Origin: JAIBJN01 sp963825255
Lineage (GTDB): Bacteria > Actinomycetota > Thermoleophilia > Gaiellales > Gaiellaceae
NCBI GenBank assembly: GCA_963825255.1
Contig: CAWGSF010000007.1
Location: 22,358 to 86,357, forward strand
Direction of reading: 5' to 3'
DNA length: 64,000 nucleotides
The position numbers and the translations under genes were made by a program. Under the pieces are notes generated by a model. The model was not told where the DNA came from and made no database searches. It saw nothing but the letters and a program-made list of their open reading frames with translations. Shown in pieces: positions 37,163 to 48,262 of the stretch (positions are counted from its first letter, which is position 1; every line of letters starts with the position of its first letter).

Positions 37163-38699
37163 CTAGTGGCGGAAGTGGCGCCGGCCGGCGAACACCATGA
37201 CCGCGTCCGCGCCCTCCACGGCGGCGGTCACCTCGGCGTCGCGCTTCGAGCCCCCCGGCTGGATGATCGAGCCGACGCCCGCGTCGAGCGCGAGCTGCGG
37301 CCCGTCGGGGAAGGGGAAGAAGGCGTCCGACGCGAGCGCGGCGCCGTGGAGGTCGTGCCCGTACTCCGCGGCCTTCTCGAGGGCGAGCCGGACGGCGTCC
37401 ACGCGGCTCATCTGGCCACTGCCGATCCCGAGGGTCCGGAGGTCGTGCGCGATGACGATGGCGTTCGAGGCGACGTGCTTGACAACCCGCCACGCGAAGA
37501 GCAGGTCGCCCCAGGCCTCCTCGTCGGGATGGTGCTGCGTGACGACCTCCATGCCCTCGCGGTCGTCGACCTGCGCATCGGCGTCCTGGACGAGGAACCC
37601 GCCGAGCACGCGCCGGTAGTCGCGGTCGCCGGTCGACGCCACCCGCCGTTCCGTGTCGGCGAGGATCCGCAGCGAGTCCTTGGCCGCGAGGGTGGCGAGC
37701 GCGGCCTCGTCGTAGCCGGGCGCGATCAGCACCTCGACGAACTGCTCGGCGAGCCGCGCCGCGAGCTCGGGCGTGACCTCGCGGTTGAGCGCGACGACGC
37801 CGCCGTAGGCCGACACCGGGTCGGAGGCGAGCGCCTTCTCGTACGCCTCGTCGATCGGAGGCGGCGACCGCGCAGCCGCACGGGTTCGCGTGCTTCACGA
37901 TCGCGCAGGTCGGCAGCGTGAACTCGCGGACGAGCGCCTGCGCGGCGTCGAGGTCGTTGAGGTTGTTGAAGGAGAGCTCGCGGCCGCCGAGCTGCTCGAC
38001 GCGCGAGAGGAGGTGCCGGCGGACGCCGGCCTCCGCGTAGTAGGCGCCGCGCTGGTGCGGGTTCTCGCCGTACGCGAGCGGGCTGACGCGCTCGAGCGAG
38101 AGGAGGAGGCGGGGCGGGAACGTCTCGACGTCGGCGAACCACGAGGCGATCGAGGCCTCGTAGGCGGCAGTGTGGGCGAACGCCTCGGCGGCGAGCCGGC
38201 GCCGCATCGCGACGTCGATGGTCCCCGCGCCGAGGAGCTCGAGGATCTCCTCGTAGCGAGCCGGGTCGCAGATCGGGACGACGTCCACGAAGTTCTTCGC
38301 GGCGGCACGCAGCAGCGCGGGCCCGCCGATGTCGATCATCTCGACCGCGTCCTCCTCGCGGACGTTCCGGCGCGCCGTGACGCTCTGGAACGGGTAGAGG
38401 TTGACGCAGACGAGGTCGAACGTCCCGATGCCCTGCTCGCGCAGCTGGTCGAGGTCGGCCTCCTGGCCGCGCCGCGCGAGGATGCCCGCGTGGATGCGCG
38501 GGTGCAGCGTCTTGACGCGTCCGCCGAGGAGCTCCGGGACGTCGGTGATCTCCTCGACCGGGACGACGTCCACGCCGAGCTCGGCGATGTACGCGGCCGT
38601 GCCGCCGCTCGCCACCACCTCGATGCCGAGGTCGGACAGCCCGCGGGCGAGGACGTCGAGGCCCGTCTTGTCGTACACGGAGATGAGCGCCCGCCCCAT
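37163..38699 (-). CDS. purH: Bifunctional AICAR transformylase/IMP cyclohydrolase (frameshifted)
   Basis: About 511 residues, last two steps to IMP. The N-terminal cyclohydrolase domain (MGS fold) has ISVYDKTGLDVLARGL, VKTLHPRIHAGILARR and VNLYPF; the transformylase domain has NNLNDLDAAQALV, AIVKHANPCGCAV, then SDAFFPFPDGPQLALDAGVGSIIQPGGSKRD and the end GRRHFRH. One base shift near 37860. ATG 38699 lies 10 bp after purN. Confidence 0.95.
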
Positions 38700-38709
38700 G
38701 CACGCGGAC

Positions 38710-39258
38710 CTAGGAGCGTAGTGCGCCGGCCAGATAGCGGCGAACTGACTCCGGGAGCAGCCGGTGCTCGACGGCGTGGAGGCGCTCGCGGAGGCGCTCC
38801 GGCGTGTCGCCGGGCTCGATCGACACCGTCTCCTGCGCGATCACCGGCCCCGAGTCGACGCCTTCGTCCACGAAGTGGACCGTCACCCCCGTCTCGGCCA
38901 CCCCGGCCGCGAGGGCGTCCTCGATCGGCGTCGTCCCGGGGAAGGCGGGGAGGAGCGAGGGATGGACGTTGATCGCCGTGTACCGCTCGAGGAACGTCGG
39001 CGTCAGCAGCTGCATGTAGCCCGCGCACACGACGACCTCGACGCCGTGCCCGGCGAGCCAGTCCGCCATGGCCAGGTCGCGCTGCTCCCTGGACGCGTGC
39101 TCCGCGAGCGGGAAGACCCCCGTCGGGATGCCGGCCCTCGCGGCCCGCTCCAACGCGCCGGCTCCACCGACGTTCGAGGCGACGGCCGCGATCGGGAGGC
39201 CGGCGTCGATGAGCGCCTGCAGGTTCGAGCCGCGCCCCGAGACGAGGACGCCGATCAC
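38710..39258 (-). CDS. purN: Phosphoribosylglycinamide formyltransferase
   Basis: Intact, 182 residues. Folate-dependent GAR transformylase: VLVSGRGSNLQALIDA, catalytic block INVHPSLLPAFPGTTPIEDAL, and TVHFVDEGVDSGPVIAQ. GTG 39258 overlaps the purM stop by 4 bp. The usual Asn/His/Asp catalytic residues are present (N in INVHPS, H in VHPS, D in VDSGP). Confidence 0.95.
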   Translation of the reverse strand: MIGVLVSGRGSNLQALIDAGLPIAAVASNVGGAGALERAARAGIPTGVFPLAEHASREQRDLAMADWLAGHGVEVVVCAGYMQLLTPTFLERYTAINVHPSLLPAFPGTTPIEDALAAGVAETGVTVHFVDEGVDSGPVIAQETVSIEPGDTPERLRERLHAVEHRLLPESVRRYLAGALRS

Positions 39259-40208
39259 CGCTCGTCGGCCCAGACGACCCCTGAGACGCCCTCCTCGAGC
39301 CGGCCGACGACCGGGAACCCGGCCCGCGTGGCGTCGCCCACGGGCACGACCGCGCAGTAGCCGACGCCGAGGTTGAAGACGCGTCGCTGCTCGTCCTCGG
39401 GGACGCCCTGCTCGTCGAGCCACGCGTAGACGGGCGGGCGCTCCCAGCTCCCGGGATCGATCCTGGCGCCGAGGCCGTCGGGCAGGACGCGGGCGAGGTT
39501 GCCGGCGATGCCGCCGCCCGTCACGTGAGCGAGCGCACGCACGTCGCAGCGGGCGCGCAGGCCGCGCACGTCATCCAGATAGAGCCGTGTGGGCGGGAGC
39601 AGGAGGTCGGGGTCGAACTGCGCGTCGCCGAGAAGGCCGCGGACGAGCGTGAAGCCGTTCGCGTGCAGGCCCGCGGAGGGGAGGCCGAGCACCGCGTCGC
39701 CCGGCCGGCAGCGCGAGCCGTCGACGACCTCGTCCCGCCGCACGAGCCCGACCATCGTGCCCGCGAAGTCCAGCTCGCCCTCCCGGTAGATGCCGGGCAG
39801 CTCCGCGGTCTCGCCGCCGAGGATGGCGCAGCCGGCGGCACGGCACGCCGAGGCGGCGCCGGCGACGAGATCGGCGATCTCGTCGAGGTCGAGGGAGCCG
39901 GCGGCCGCGTAGTCGAGGAAGAAGAGTGGCTCGGCGCCGGTCGTGAGGAGGTCGTTGGCGCAGTGCGCGACGAGGTCGATCCCGGCATCGAAGAGCCGGC
40001 CGGCCCGGCGGGAGAGGATCAGCTTCGTGCCGACGCCGTCCGTCGTCGCGGCGAGGAGCCGGTCCTCGTCGAGCGCGAAGAGGCCGGCGAACCCTCCGAG
40101 CCCTCCGACCACGCGCTCGCCGCGGGTCGACTCGACGGCGGCGCGCAACCGCTCGACGACGTCCTCCGCCTTGCGCAGCGACACCCCCGCGTCGCCGTAC
40201 CGCGTCAG
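39255..40208 (-). CDS. purM: Phosphoribosylformylglycinamidine cyclo-ligase
   Basis: About 317 residues, makes AIR from FGAM with ATP. Seen: TRYGDAGVSLRKAEDVVERL, ATTDGVGTKLILSRRAGR, HCANDLLTTGAEPLFFLDY, ILGGETAELPGIY, AHVTGGGIAGNLARVLPDGLGA and the end VVGRLEEGVSGV. No ATG, GTG or TTG lies at the conserved start; the CTG at 40208, which overlaps the VOC stop (CTGA), fits best. It is coupled to the VOC gene upstream and purN downstream. Confidence 0.9.
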   Translation of the reverse strand: MTRYGDAGVSLRKAEDVVERLRAAVESTRGERVVGGLGGFAGLFALDEDRLLAATTDGVGTKLILSRRAGRLFDAGIDLVAHCANDLLTTGAEPLFFLDYAAAGSLDLDEIADLVAGAASACRAAGCAILGGETAELPGIYREGELDFAGTMVGLVRRDEVVDGSRCRPGDAVLGLPSAGLHANGFTLVRGLLGDAQFDPDLLLPPTRLYLDDVRGLRARCDVRALAHVTGGGIAGNLARVLPDGLGARIDPGSWERPPVYAWLDEQGVPEDEQRRVFNLGVGYCAVVPVGDATRAGFPVVGRLEEGVSGVVWADER

Positions 40209-40816
40209 AGCAGCACCTCGGCGACGAGCTCGGGCCTGCCCTCGGGGCCGCCGGGCTGGAAGCGCACGAGCGTGTCGCCGACGAGCACGTCGCACTCGAC
40301 CCGGTCGAGCCCGAGGATCTCCGAGAGCGCGACGGCCTTCTCCTCCGGGTCCTGCGCCCGCATGTGCAGCTCGCCCAGGCGCAGCTCGTCGACCTTCGCC
40401 AGCTGCTCGTCGATCCAGTCGCGGGGCGGGTGCACCTCGAGCCGGTAGCCGGCGTCGGTGGCGATGAAGGTGCGCTTCCCCGGGTGGTCCTGGATCTTGA
40501 GGCCGAGGTCGGCCGCCCGCTCGAGCGCCTCCGTGAAGGCGTCGTCGTCGAGCGCGATGCCGATGTGGTCGACCCGGGGGTGCTCCCAGTGGCCCGGCTG
40601 GAGGACGACGTTCACGGCTCCGTGGGTCAGCTCGACGAGGCGCAGCCGGAAGCCCATCGCGTCGAGCTCCTCCCAGGACGTGCCCGCCTCGAACCACTCC
40701 GAGGTCTCGCCCTTCCAGCCGTAGCGGCCGACGAGGGAGAAGCCGAGCTTGCCCAGGTAGCGGGCCTCGAGCAGCCGCACCCTGCTCGTCACGAGGTGGT
40801 AGTGGAAGAGCTGCAC
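40205..40816 (-). CDS. VOC-superfamily protein at the head of the purMNH operon
   Basis: 203 residues from GTG 40816 (first conserved-looking residues VQLFHYHLVTSRVRLLEARYLGKLGF); a longer start is open but not convincing. Glyoxalase-fold units are visible: VDHIGIALDDDAFTEALERA, GYRLEVHPP and ELHMRAQDPEEKAVALSEILGL, then VLVGDTLVRFQPGG. A 4-bp overlap couples it to purM. No purine enzyme that I know has this fold, so its job is unknown. Confidence 0.75.
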   Translation of the reverse strand: MQLFHYHLVTSRVRLLEARYLGKLGFSLVGRYGWKGETSEWFEAGTSWEELDAMGFRLRLVELTHGAVNVVLQPGHWEHPRVDHIGIALDDDAFTEALERAADLGLKIQDHPGKRTFIATDAGYRLEVHPPRDWIDEQLAKVDELRLGELHMRAQDPEEKAVALSEILGLDRVECDVLVGDTLVRFQPGGPEGRPELVAEVLL

Positions 40817-40902
40817 CGAGCGCTGACCATCGTAACCGGCGGCCCTGCCGTGATCTGATCTGGCGTACGATTGGCGCCGACCGATCGATGAAGGAGGAGT
40901 CG

Positions 40903-41157
40903 ATGTCGAGCACGCCGCCGCCCCCACCGCCCCCGGCGCACGGCTACGACCGCCCGTACTACCCGATGCCTCCGGCCCGGCCCCCGGCGGCCGAGCTCGT
41001 CGTCTTCCTGATCGCCTGGGTGGTGGCGCTGATCGTGACGGTCGCGGCCGACACCGTCGACTGGCCGCAATTCCTCACGGCGACGGTCGTCCTCTCCGCC
41101 GCGTACATCATCTCCCGGGGCATCGCCAAGGCCGGGAAGGTCTACGAGGGCCGCTAG
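40903..41157 (+). CDS. Small Pro-rich membrane protein
   Basis: 84 residues. ATG 40903 is set by AAGGAGG at 40891-40897 with a 5-base gap. The first 35 residues are Pro/Tyr-rich (a run of seven Pro, then AHGYDRPYYPMPPARPP), followed by two spans (ELVVFLIAWVVALIVTVAA and FLTATVVLSAAYIISRGIA). No family recognised. Divergent from the VOC/purMNH operon. Confidence 0.7.
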   Translation: MSSTPPPPPPPAHGYDRPYYPMPPARPPAAELVVFLIAWVVALIVTVAADTVDWPQFLTATVVLSAAYIISRGIAKAGKVYEGR

Positions 41158-41195
41158 GACGGCGGGCGCACGCGGCCAGGACGGAAGGAGCACTC

Positions 41196-42557
41196 TTGAC
41201 GGCTGAGATCGCCACGGATCACCTCTGGCGGCACTTCACCCCCGCCGGCGCGGGCAGGATCGTCATCGAGCGCGCCGAGGGCTGTCACATCTGGGACACC
41301 GAGGGCAACCGGTACCTCGACGCCCTCTCCGCCCTCTACTGCGTCAACATCGGCTACGGGCCCTGGCCCGAGATCGCCGAGGCCGCCAAGCGCCAGATCG
41401 AGCAGCTGCCCTTCTTCACGAACTGGGTCGGGTTCGCCACGCCGCCCGCGCTCGAGCTCGCCGACAAGGTCACCGAGCTCGTGCCGATCGACGTCGGTCG
41501 TATCTTCTTCGTCGGCGGCGGGTCGGAGGCGATCGAGACGGCGCTCAAGATCGCGCGGCAATACCACCGTCTCCGCGGCCAGCCGACGCGCTACAAGTTC
41601 GTGTCGCGCCGCAGCGCCTACCACGGGACCACGCTCGGCGCCCTGTCGATCAACGGCAGCCCGGCGCTGCGACAGCACTTCGAGCCCCTGGTGCCCGGGT
41701 GCCTGCGGGCGCCGATGCCGTACCGCTACCGCTGCCCGTACTGCTCGGAGGAGCCCGCCTGCACGCTCCGCTGCGCGGACGAGATCGACGACATCGTCGT
41801 GAACGAGGGCCCCGAGACGGTCGCGGCCGTCATCCTCGAGCCGGTGCAGAACTCGGCGGGCTCGATCACGCCGCCGCCCGGCTACTTCGAGCGCGTGCGC
41901 GAGATCTGCGACGAGCACGGCCTCCTCCTCGTCGCCGACGAGGTCATCTGCGGCTTCGGCCGCGTCGGGGACTGGTTCGGGTCGACGCGCTACGGGATCG
42001 AGCCGGACATGATGACCCTCGCCAAGGGGATCACCTCCGCCTACGCGCCGCTGGGAGCGGTCGTCGCCCGTCCGAACGTCGTCGAGCCCTTCTTCTCCGA
42101 GACGACGACAGCGTTCACGCACGGGATCACATTCGGCGGGCACCCCCTCTCGTGCGCGATCGCGCTCGCGAACCTGGAGATCTTCGAGCGGGAGGACCTG
42201 ATCGGGCGCGTCCAGCGGTACATGGGCGAGTTCCGCGACCGGTGCGAGCAGCTCGTCGCCGACCACCCGATGGTGGGCGAGGTGCGCGGGGACGGCTACT
42301 TCTACTCGCTCGAGCTCGTGAAGGACAAGGAGACGAAGGAGACCTTCACGCCGCCCGAGCGCGACGAGCTGATCAAGAAGTTCCTGACGCCGCGGGCGCG
42401 CGAGCTCGGCGTCTACATGCGCTTCGACGACCGCGGCGAGACGTGCGCGCAGTTCGCCCCGCCGCTCGTCGCCGGTCCGGACGAGTTCGAGGAGATGGTC
42501 GGCGTGCTCCGGCAGGTCCTGGACGAGGCCTGGGACCGGATCAACGTCAAGGTGTGA
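41196..42557 (+). CDS. Class III PLP aminotransferase
   Basis: Intact, 453 residues. Omega-type transaminase fold: GCHIWDTEGNRYLDALSALYCVNIGYG, FVGGGSEAIETALKIARQYH, RRSAYHGTTLGALSING, AVILEPVQNSAG, the PLP aspartate in LLVADEVICGFGRVGDWF and the PLP lysine in MMTLAKGITSAYAPLG. A Cys cluster CPYCSEEPACTLRC (about 176-189) could hold a metal but is seen in relatives. TTG 41196 follows GGAAGGAG. Substrate (beta-alanine, putrescine or similar omega-amine) cannot be fixed. Confidence 0.9.
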   Translation: MTAEIATDHLWRHFTPAGAGRIVIERAEGCHIWDTEGNRYLDALSALYCVNIGYGPWPEIAEAAKRQIEQLPFFTNWVGFATPPALELADKVTELVPIDVGRIFFVGGGSEAIETALKIARQYHRLRGQPTRYKFVSRRSAYHGTTLGALSINGSPALRQHFEPLVPGCLRAPMPYRYRCPYCSEEPACTLRCADEIDDIVVNEGPETVAAVILEPVQNSAGSITPPPGYFERVREICDEHGLLLVADEVICGFGRVGDWFGSTRYGIEPDMMTLAKGITSAYAPLGAVVARPNVVEPFFSETTTAFTHGITFGGHPLSCAIALANLEIFEREDLIGRVQRYMGEFRDRCEQLVADHPMVGEVRGDGYFYSLELVKDKETKETFTPPERDELIKKFLTPRARELGVYMRFDDRGETCAQFAPPLVAGPDEFEEMVGVLRQVLDEAWDRINVKV

Positions 42558-42568
42558 GAGGAGCAGCG

Positions 42569-42684
42569 ATGGCGACGACGCGTCCGGCACCCGGACGGGC
42601 TGGGGCCGGATCGGCGGCCGCTACACGATGCTCGACATGACCGACCTGAGGACGGTCGTGCTGGACGTCGGCGGCCTCGACTAG
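42569..42684 (+). CDS. Possible small protein (about 38 aa, frameshifted)
   Basis: ATG 42569 has a strong ribosome site (GAGAGGAG, 42556-42563) 12 bp after the aminotransferase stop. After a few residues (MATTRPAP) one base shift gives RTGWGRIGGRYTMLDMTDLR and an ending VVLDVGGLD with TAG at 42682. Read without a shift it stops at once. Short, no family; called only from the ribosome site and operon position. Confidence 0.35.
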
Positions 42685-42740
42685 CTCTCCGGCCTGCGGG
42701 TAGTGCCGCCCGCCGGCCGGCCCGCAGCTACCCTCGGCGG

Positions 42741-43688
42741 GTGCGCCCGGCGCTGGCCATCCTCGTGCTCGTGCCCACGCTCGCCCTCGCCGGATGTGGC
42801 GGCGGAGACGACGAGGCGGCCCTGCTCGGAGCGGCGTCGACCTCGACGACGGGCGCCTCGCTCCCCGACTGGGTCGAGGCGCGGCTGATCGCGCGGGACG
42901 GCCCGGACGTCTCGCTCGTGATGGGGACGTCCGACTACGGCGTGGGCGCCAACCGGATCACCTTCCTGGTCGTGCGGGGCGACAACTCGATCGTCCACGA
43001 CTCGCAGGCGGAGGTGTACCTCCGGCGCGACGGGTCCGACGACGAGATCGAGACGAGCGCGGCCCTCGTGCCGATCATCCCGCACACGCACCCTCCCGGG
43101 GGGAGCCCGCCGCACGCCGACCCGACCGACATCTACGTCGCGAACGTCGATCTCCCGGAGGCCGGGCGCTACTGGCTCGTTGCCGAGCCCGGCGCGGACC
43201 CGATCCAGGGAGTGGGGACGATCGACGTGCGGGAGACCGCCATGACCCCCGCGGTGGGATCGAAGGCGATTCCGTCCGACAACCCGACGCTGGCGGACGC
43301 GCCTGCCGCCGAGATCACGACCGCGGATCCGCCCGACACCGGCCTCCTCCAGTACTCCGTCGCCGACTCGCTCGCGGAGGGCGTCCCCTTCGTCCTCGCC
43401 TTCGCCACCCCGAAGTACTGCACGAGCCGGACGTGCGGGCCGACGGTGCAGACCGTCGAGCGGGTGGCGAGCAGGTTCGCGTCGTCGCCCATGCGCTTCA
43501 TCCACGTCGAGATCTACAAGGACAACGACCCGAAGAAGGGCGTGAACCAGTGGGTGAAGGAATGGAACCTGCCGACCGAGCCGTGGGTCTTCGTGGTCGA
43601 CGGCGACGGCGTCGTCCGCTCGAAGTTCGAGGGATCGGTCTCGGTCGCCGAGCTGAGCAGCGCGGTCGAGAAGGACCTGGCCCGCTAA
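42741..43688 (+). CDS. Lipoprotein with thioredoxin-like C-terminal domain
   Basis: 315 residues, GTG start. Lipobox LALAGC (Cys18) anchors it outside the membrane, then a Ser/Thr linker. Residues 40-150 form a beta-sandwich (VSLVMGTSDYGVGANRITFLV, YVANVDLPEAGRYWLVAEPG) like a copper-chaperone or sensor domain. Residues 200-310 are thioredoxin-like: FVLAFATPKYCTSRTCGPTVQTVERVA with C-x4-C, NLPTEPWVFVVDGDGVV. It may reduce or load metal onto an extracytoplasmic partner. A bidirectional terminator follows the stop. Confidence 0.75.
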   Translation: MRPALAILVLVPTLALAGCGGGDDEAALLGAASTSTTGASLPDWVEARLIARDGPDVSLVMGTSDYGVGANRITFLVVRGDNSIVHDSQAEVYLRRDGSDDEIETSAALVPIIPHTHPPGGSPPHADPTDIYVANVDLPEAGRYWLVAEPGADPIQGVGTIDVRETAMTPAVGSKAIPSDNPTLADAPAAEITTADPPDTGLLQYSVADSLAEGVPFVLAFATPKYCTSRTCGPTVQTVERVASRFASSPMRFIHVEIYKDNDPKKGVNQWVKEWNLPTEPWVFVVDGDGVVRSKFEGSVSVAELSSAVEKDLAR

Positions 43689-43714
43689 GAACTCGAATCG
43701 AAAAATCGAGTTCT
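43688..43714. terminator. Bidirectional terminator between convergent genes
   Basis: Perfect 9-bp stem AGAACTCGA/TCGAGTTCT with a 9-base A-rich loop (43697-43705). It lies exactly between the lipoprotein stop and the purF stop and can act on both strands. Confidence 0.75.
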
Positions 43715-45098
43715 AGGCCGTCGACCGCTCGAACCTGAGCTTCGCGAGGCGCAGGTCCTCGGGGATCCGGGTCGGGTAGCTCCGCGTCAGGCACGCACGG
43801 CAGAACGAGTCGGCCGGGCGCCTCGTCGCCTCCTGGAGCCCCTCGAGGGAGAGGTAGGCGAGCGAGGTGGCGCCGATCTGCTCCCGGACCTCCTCGACCG
43901 AGCGGTCGGCCGCGATCAGCTCCTCCTCGCCGGCCATGTCGATCCCGTAGAAGCACGGCGAGACGATCGGCGGCGAGGAGACGCGCACGTGCACCTCGAG
44001 CGCGCCCGCCTCGAACAGCATGGCCACGATCTGGCGGGTCGTCGACCCGCGCACGATGGAGTCGTCGACGACGACCACGCGCTTGCCCCGCACCTCGCCG
44101 AGAGGGTTGAACTTCATGCGGATCCCGTGCTCGCGGAGCGCCTGGTCGGGCTGGATGAACGTACGCCCGACGTAGCGGTTCTTGATCAGGCCCTCCTGGT
44201 ACGGGATCCCGCTGCCGCGGGCGAAGCCGACGGCGGCTGGCGTCCCCGAGTCGGGAACCGCCATGACGAGGTCGGCCTCGACGGGCGCCTCCTCCGCAAG
44301 CCGCTCGCCCATCCGCACCCGGGCGCCGTGGAGCTCGATGCCGCGCAGGCTCGAGTCCGGGCGGGCGAAGTAGATGAACTCGAAGATGCAGAGGGCGCCC
44401 CCGTCCCGCGGCTCCGCCGCCTGCTCCTCGCGCATGCCCTCGGCGTCGACGACGACGAGCTCGCCCGGCTGGAGCTCCCGGACGGTCTCGGCGCCGATGA
44501 GGTCGAACGCGCACGTCTCGGAGGCGAGCAGCCAGTCGTCGTCGAGCCTGCCGAGCGCCAGCGGGCGGATGCCGTCGGGGTCGCGGAAGCCGATGAGCTT
44601 CCCCTCCGAGAGGAGGACCGCCGCGAAGGCGCCCTCGATCCGCGCCATGGTCGCGGCGACCGCCTCCTCGAGCGGTCGCTCGTCCCGGGCGACGAGCGCG
44701 GCGATCACCTCGGTGTCCGACGTCGACGACAGGCGAGCGCCCGCTCTCAGGAGCTCCTCGCGCAGCTCGCCCGTGTTCGTGAGGTTGCCGTTGTGCGCGA
44801 GCGCGACCGTGCGGGCCGGGCCGTGCTGGACGATCGGCTGCGCGTTCGTCCACTGGGTCGAGCCCGTCGTCGAGTAGCGGCAGTGGCCGATCGCAGTCTG
44901 ACCGCGCAGGCCGCGCAGCTTCTCCTCCGAGAAGACCTGCGTCACGAGGCCCATGTCGCGGAGGGCCGTGAGGCGCCCCGCGTCGGAGACGGCGATGCCC
45001 GCCGACTCCTGGCCGCGGTGCTGGAGGGCGAAGAGCCCGAAGTACGCGAGGCGGGCGACCTCGCGCTCGGGAGCGTGGATGCCGAAGATGCCGCACAT
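43713..45098 (-). CDS. purF: Amidophosphoribosyltransferase
   Basis: Intact, 461 residues; first committed step of purine synthesis (PRPP plus glutamine to phosphoribosylamine). The start MCGIFGI puts the nucleophile Cys at position 2 with no propeptide. Glutaminase blocks: RGQESAGIAV, IGHCRYSTTGS, NGNLTN. PRPP loop: VVVVDDSIVRGSTTRQIV. C-terminal Cys (CFYGID, FCRACLTRSYP) fit the Fe-S type. The ATG lies directly after the purL stop. Confidence 0.95.
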   Translation of the reverse strand: MCGIFGIHAPEREVARLAYFGLFALQHRGQESAGIAVSDAGRLTALRDMGLVTQVFSEEKLRGLRGQTAIGHCRYSTTGSTQWTNAQPIVQHGPARTVALAHNGNLTNTGELREELLRAGARLSSTSDTEVIAALVARDERPLEEAVAATMARIEGAFAAVLLSEGKLIGFRDPDGIRPLALGRLDDDWLLASETCAFDLIGAETVRELQPGELVVVDAEGMREEQAAEPRDGGALCIFEFIYFARPDSSLRGIELHGARVRMGERLAEEAPVEADLVMAVPDSGTPAAVGFARGSGIPYQEGLIKNRYVGRTFIQPDQALREHGIRMKFNPLGEVRGKRVVVVDDSIVRGSTTRQIVAMLFEAGALEVHVRVSSPPIVSPCFYGIDMAGEEELIAADRSVEEVREQIGATSLAYLSLEGLQEATRRPADSFCRACLTRSYPTRIPEDLRLAKLRFERSTA

Positions 45099-47192
<2,094 letters not shown>

Positions 47193-47263
47193 GGAGCTCA
47201 AGCGAGATGTCCACTCTACCGCCCGCACCGGAGCGCGAGGGGACGGTAGGTAGCCTCCGTCCC

Positions 47264-48205
47264 GTGGTTCGCGGTTACGTGCCTCTGCTCGCGATCGTGG
47301 CCGCGATCTGGGGGGCGTCGTACCTCTTCATCAAGGTCGCGGTCGACGAGGTCGAGCCCGCGGCGATGATGTTCTTCCGCCTGGTGCTGGCGGTCGCCGT
47401 CCTCGTGCCCGTGCTCATGTGGCGGGCTGGCGCACGGCAGGCGGTCTCCGAGATGCGGGCGACGGGCGGCCGCGTCTTCGGGGTCGGCTTCCTCAACGCC
47501 GCGCTGCCCTTCACGCTCATCGCCTGGGGCGAGCAGTACATCGACTCGGGCATCGCCGCGATCGCGAACGCGACGGTCCCGATCTTCGTCATCCTCCTCG
47601 CCCTGCGGTTCAACCCGAGCGAGCGGGTGCGGGGCGTCCGCCTGGTGGGCATCCTCGTCGGGCTCCTCGGCGTCGGTGTCCTCACCGGCCTCCACCCCGA
47701 GGGCGGCTGGCTGGCGGTCGCGGGCACGCTCGCGGTCGTCCTGGCCTCCCTCTGCTACGCGGGGGCGAACCACTTCGTCCAGTACAACTACTCGCGCACG
47801 TCGCCACTCGTCATCGCCACGGCGTCGGCGGCGACAGGCGCGATCATCCTGCTCCCCTTCGCGCTCTTCCAGCTTCCCACAGAGATGCCGAGCTGGGAGG
47901 CGGTCGCGTCGATCGCGGCGCTGGGCGTCCTCGGCACCGCGGTCGCGCTCCTCTTCTTCTACCGCCTGCTCAACCGCTACGGCGCCGCCCGGGCGTCCCT
48001 CGTGACCTACCTCCTCCCGCCCACGGCGCTCGTCTACGGCGCAGTGATCCTCGACGAGAGCGTGACGCTGAACGCGGTGCTCGGCCTCGTGCTCATCCTC
48101 GCCGGCGTCGCGCTCGGGTCGGGTGCCGGGCTCCGGCTGCGCCGACGTCGAGCCGCGGCCGCGGCCGCAGCCGCGGCGCAGACCTCCGCATCGCCTCCTT
48201 CTTGA
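47264..48205 (+). CDS. DMT-superfamily (EamA) transporter
   Basis: 313 residues, ten membrane spans in two EamA repeats (AAIWGASYLFIKVAVDEVEPAAMMFFRLVLA in repeat 1, ASLCYAGANHFVQYNYSRTSPLVIATASA in repeat 2) and a basic, Ala-rich tail (RRRRAAAAAAAAAQ). Probably exports amino acids or other metabolites. GTG 47264 is chosen at the first hydrophobic residues. It is divergent from purL with a 70-bp gap. Confidence 0.85.
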   Translation: MVRGYVPLLAIVAAIWGASYLFIKVAVDEVEPAAMMFFRLVLAVAVLVPVLMWRAGARQAVSEMRATGGRVFGVGFLNAALPFTLIAWGEQYIDSGIAAIANATVPIFVILLALRFNPSERVRGVRLVGILVGLLGVGVLTGLHPEGGWLAVAGTLAVVLASLCYAGANHFVQYNYSRTSPLVIATASAATGAIILLPFALFQLPTEMPSWEAVASIAALGVLGTAVALLFFYRLLNRYGAARASLVTYLLPPTALVYGAVILDESVTLNAVLGLVLILAGVALGSGAGLRLRRRRAAAAAAAAAQTSASPPS

Positions 48206-48246
48206 CGTGGCTAACGGCGTTAGCTAGTATGGCTAACACTGTTAGC
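48202..48246 (+). promoter_or_regulatory. Promoter with two operator palindromes (TetR autoregulation)
   Basis: Promoter TTGACG (48202-48207), 17-bp spacer, TAGTAT (48225-48230). Two 15-bp palindromes with identical arms: GCTAAC-ggc-GTTAGC at 48210-48224 inside the spacer, and GCTAAC-act-GTTAGC at 48232-48246 just after the -10. Centres are 22 bp apart, two helical turns, so two dimers would bind the same face. The TetR gene is second in the operon. Confidence 0.8.
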
Positions 48247-48262
48247 TAGACGAGAGGCAGAC

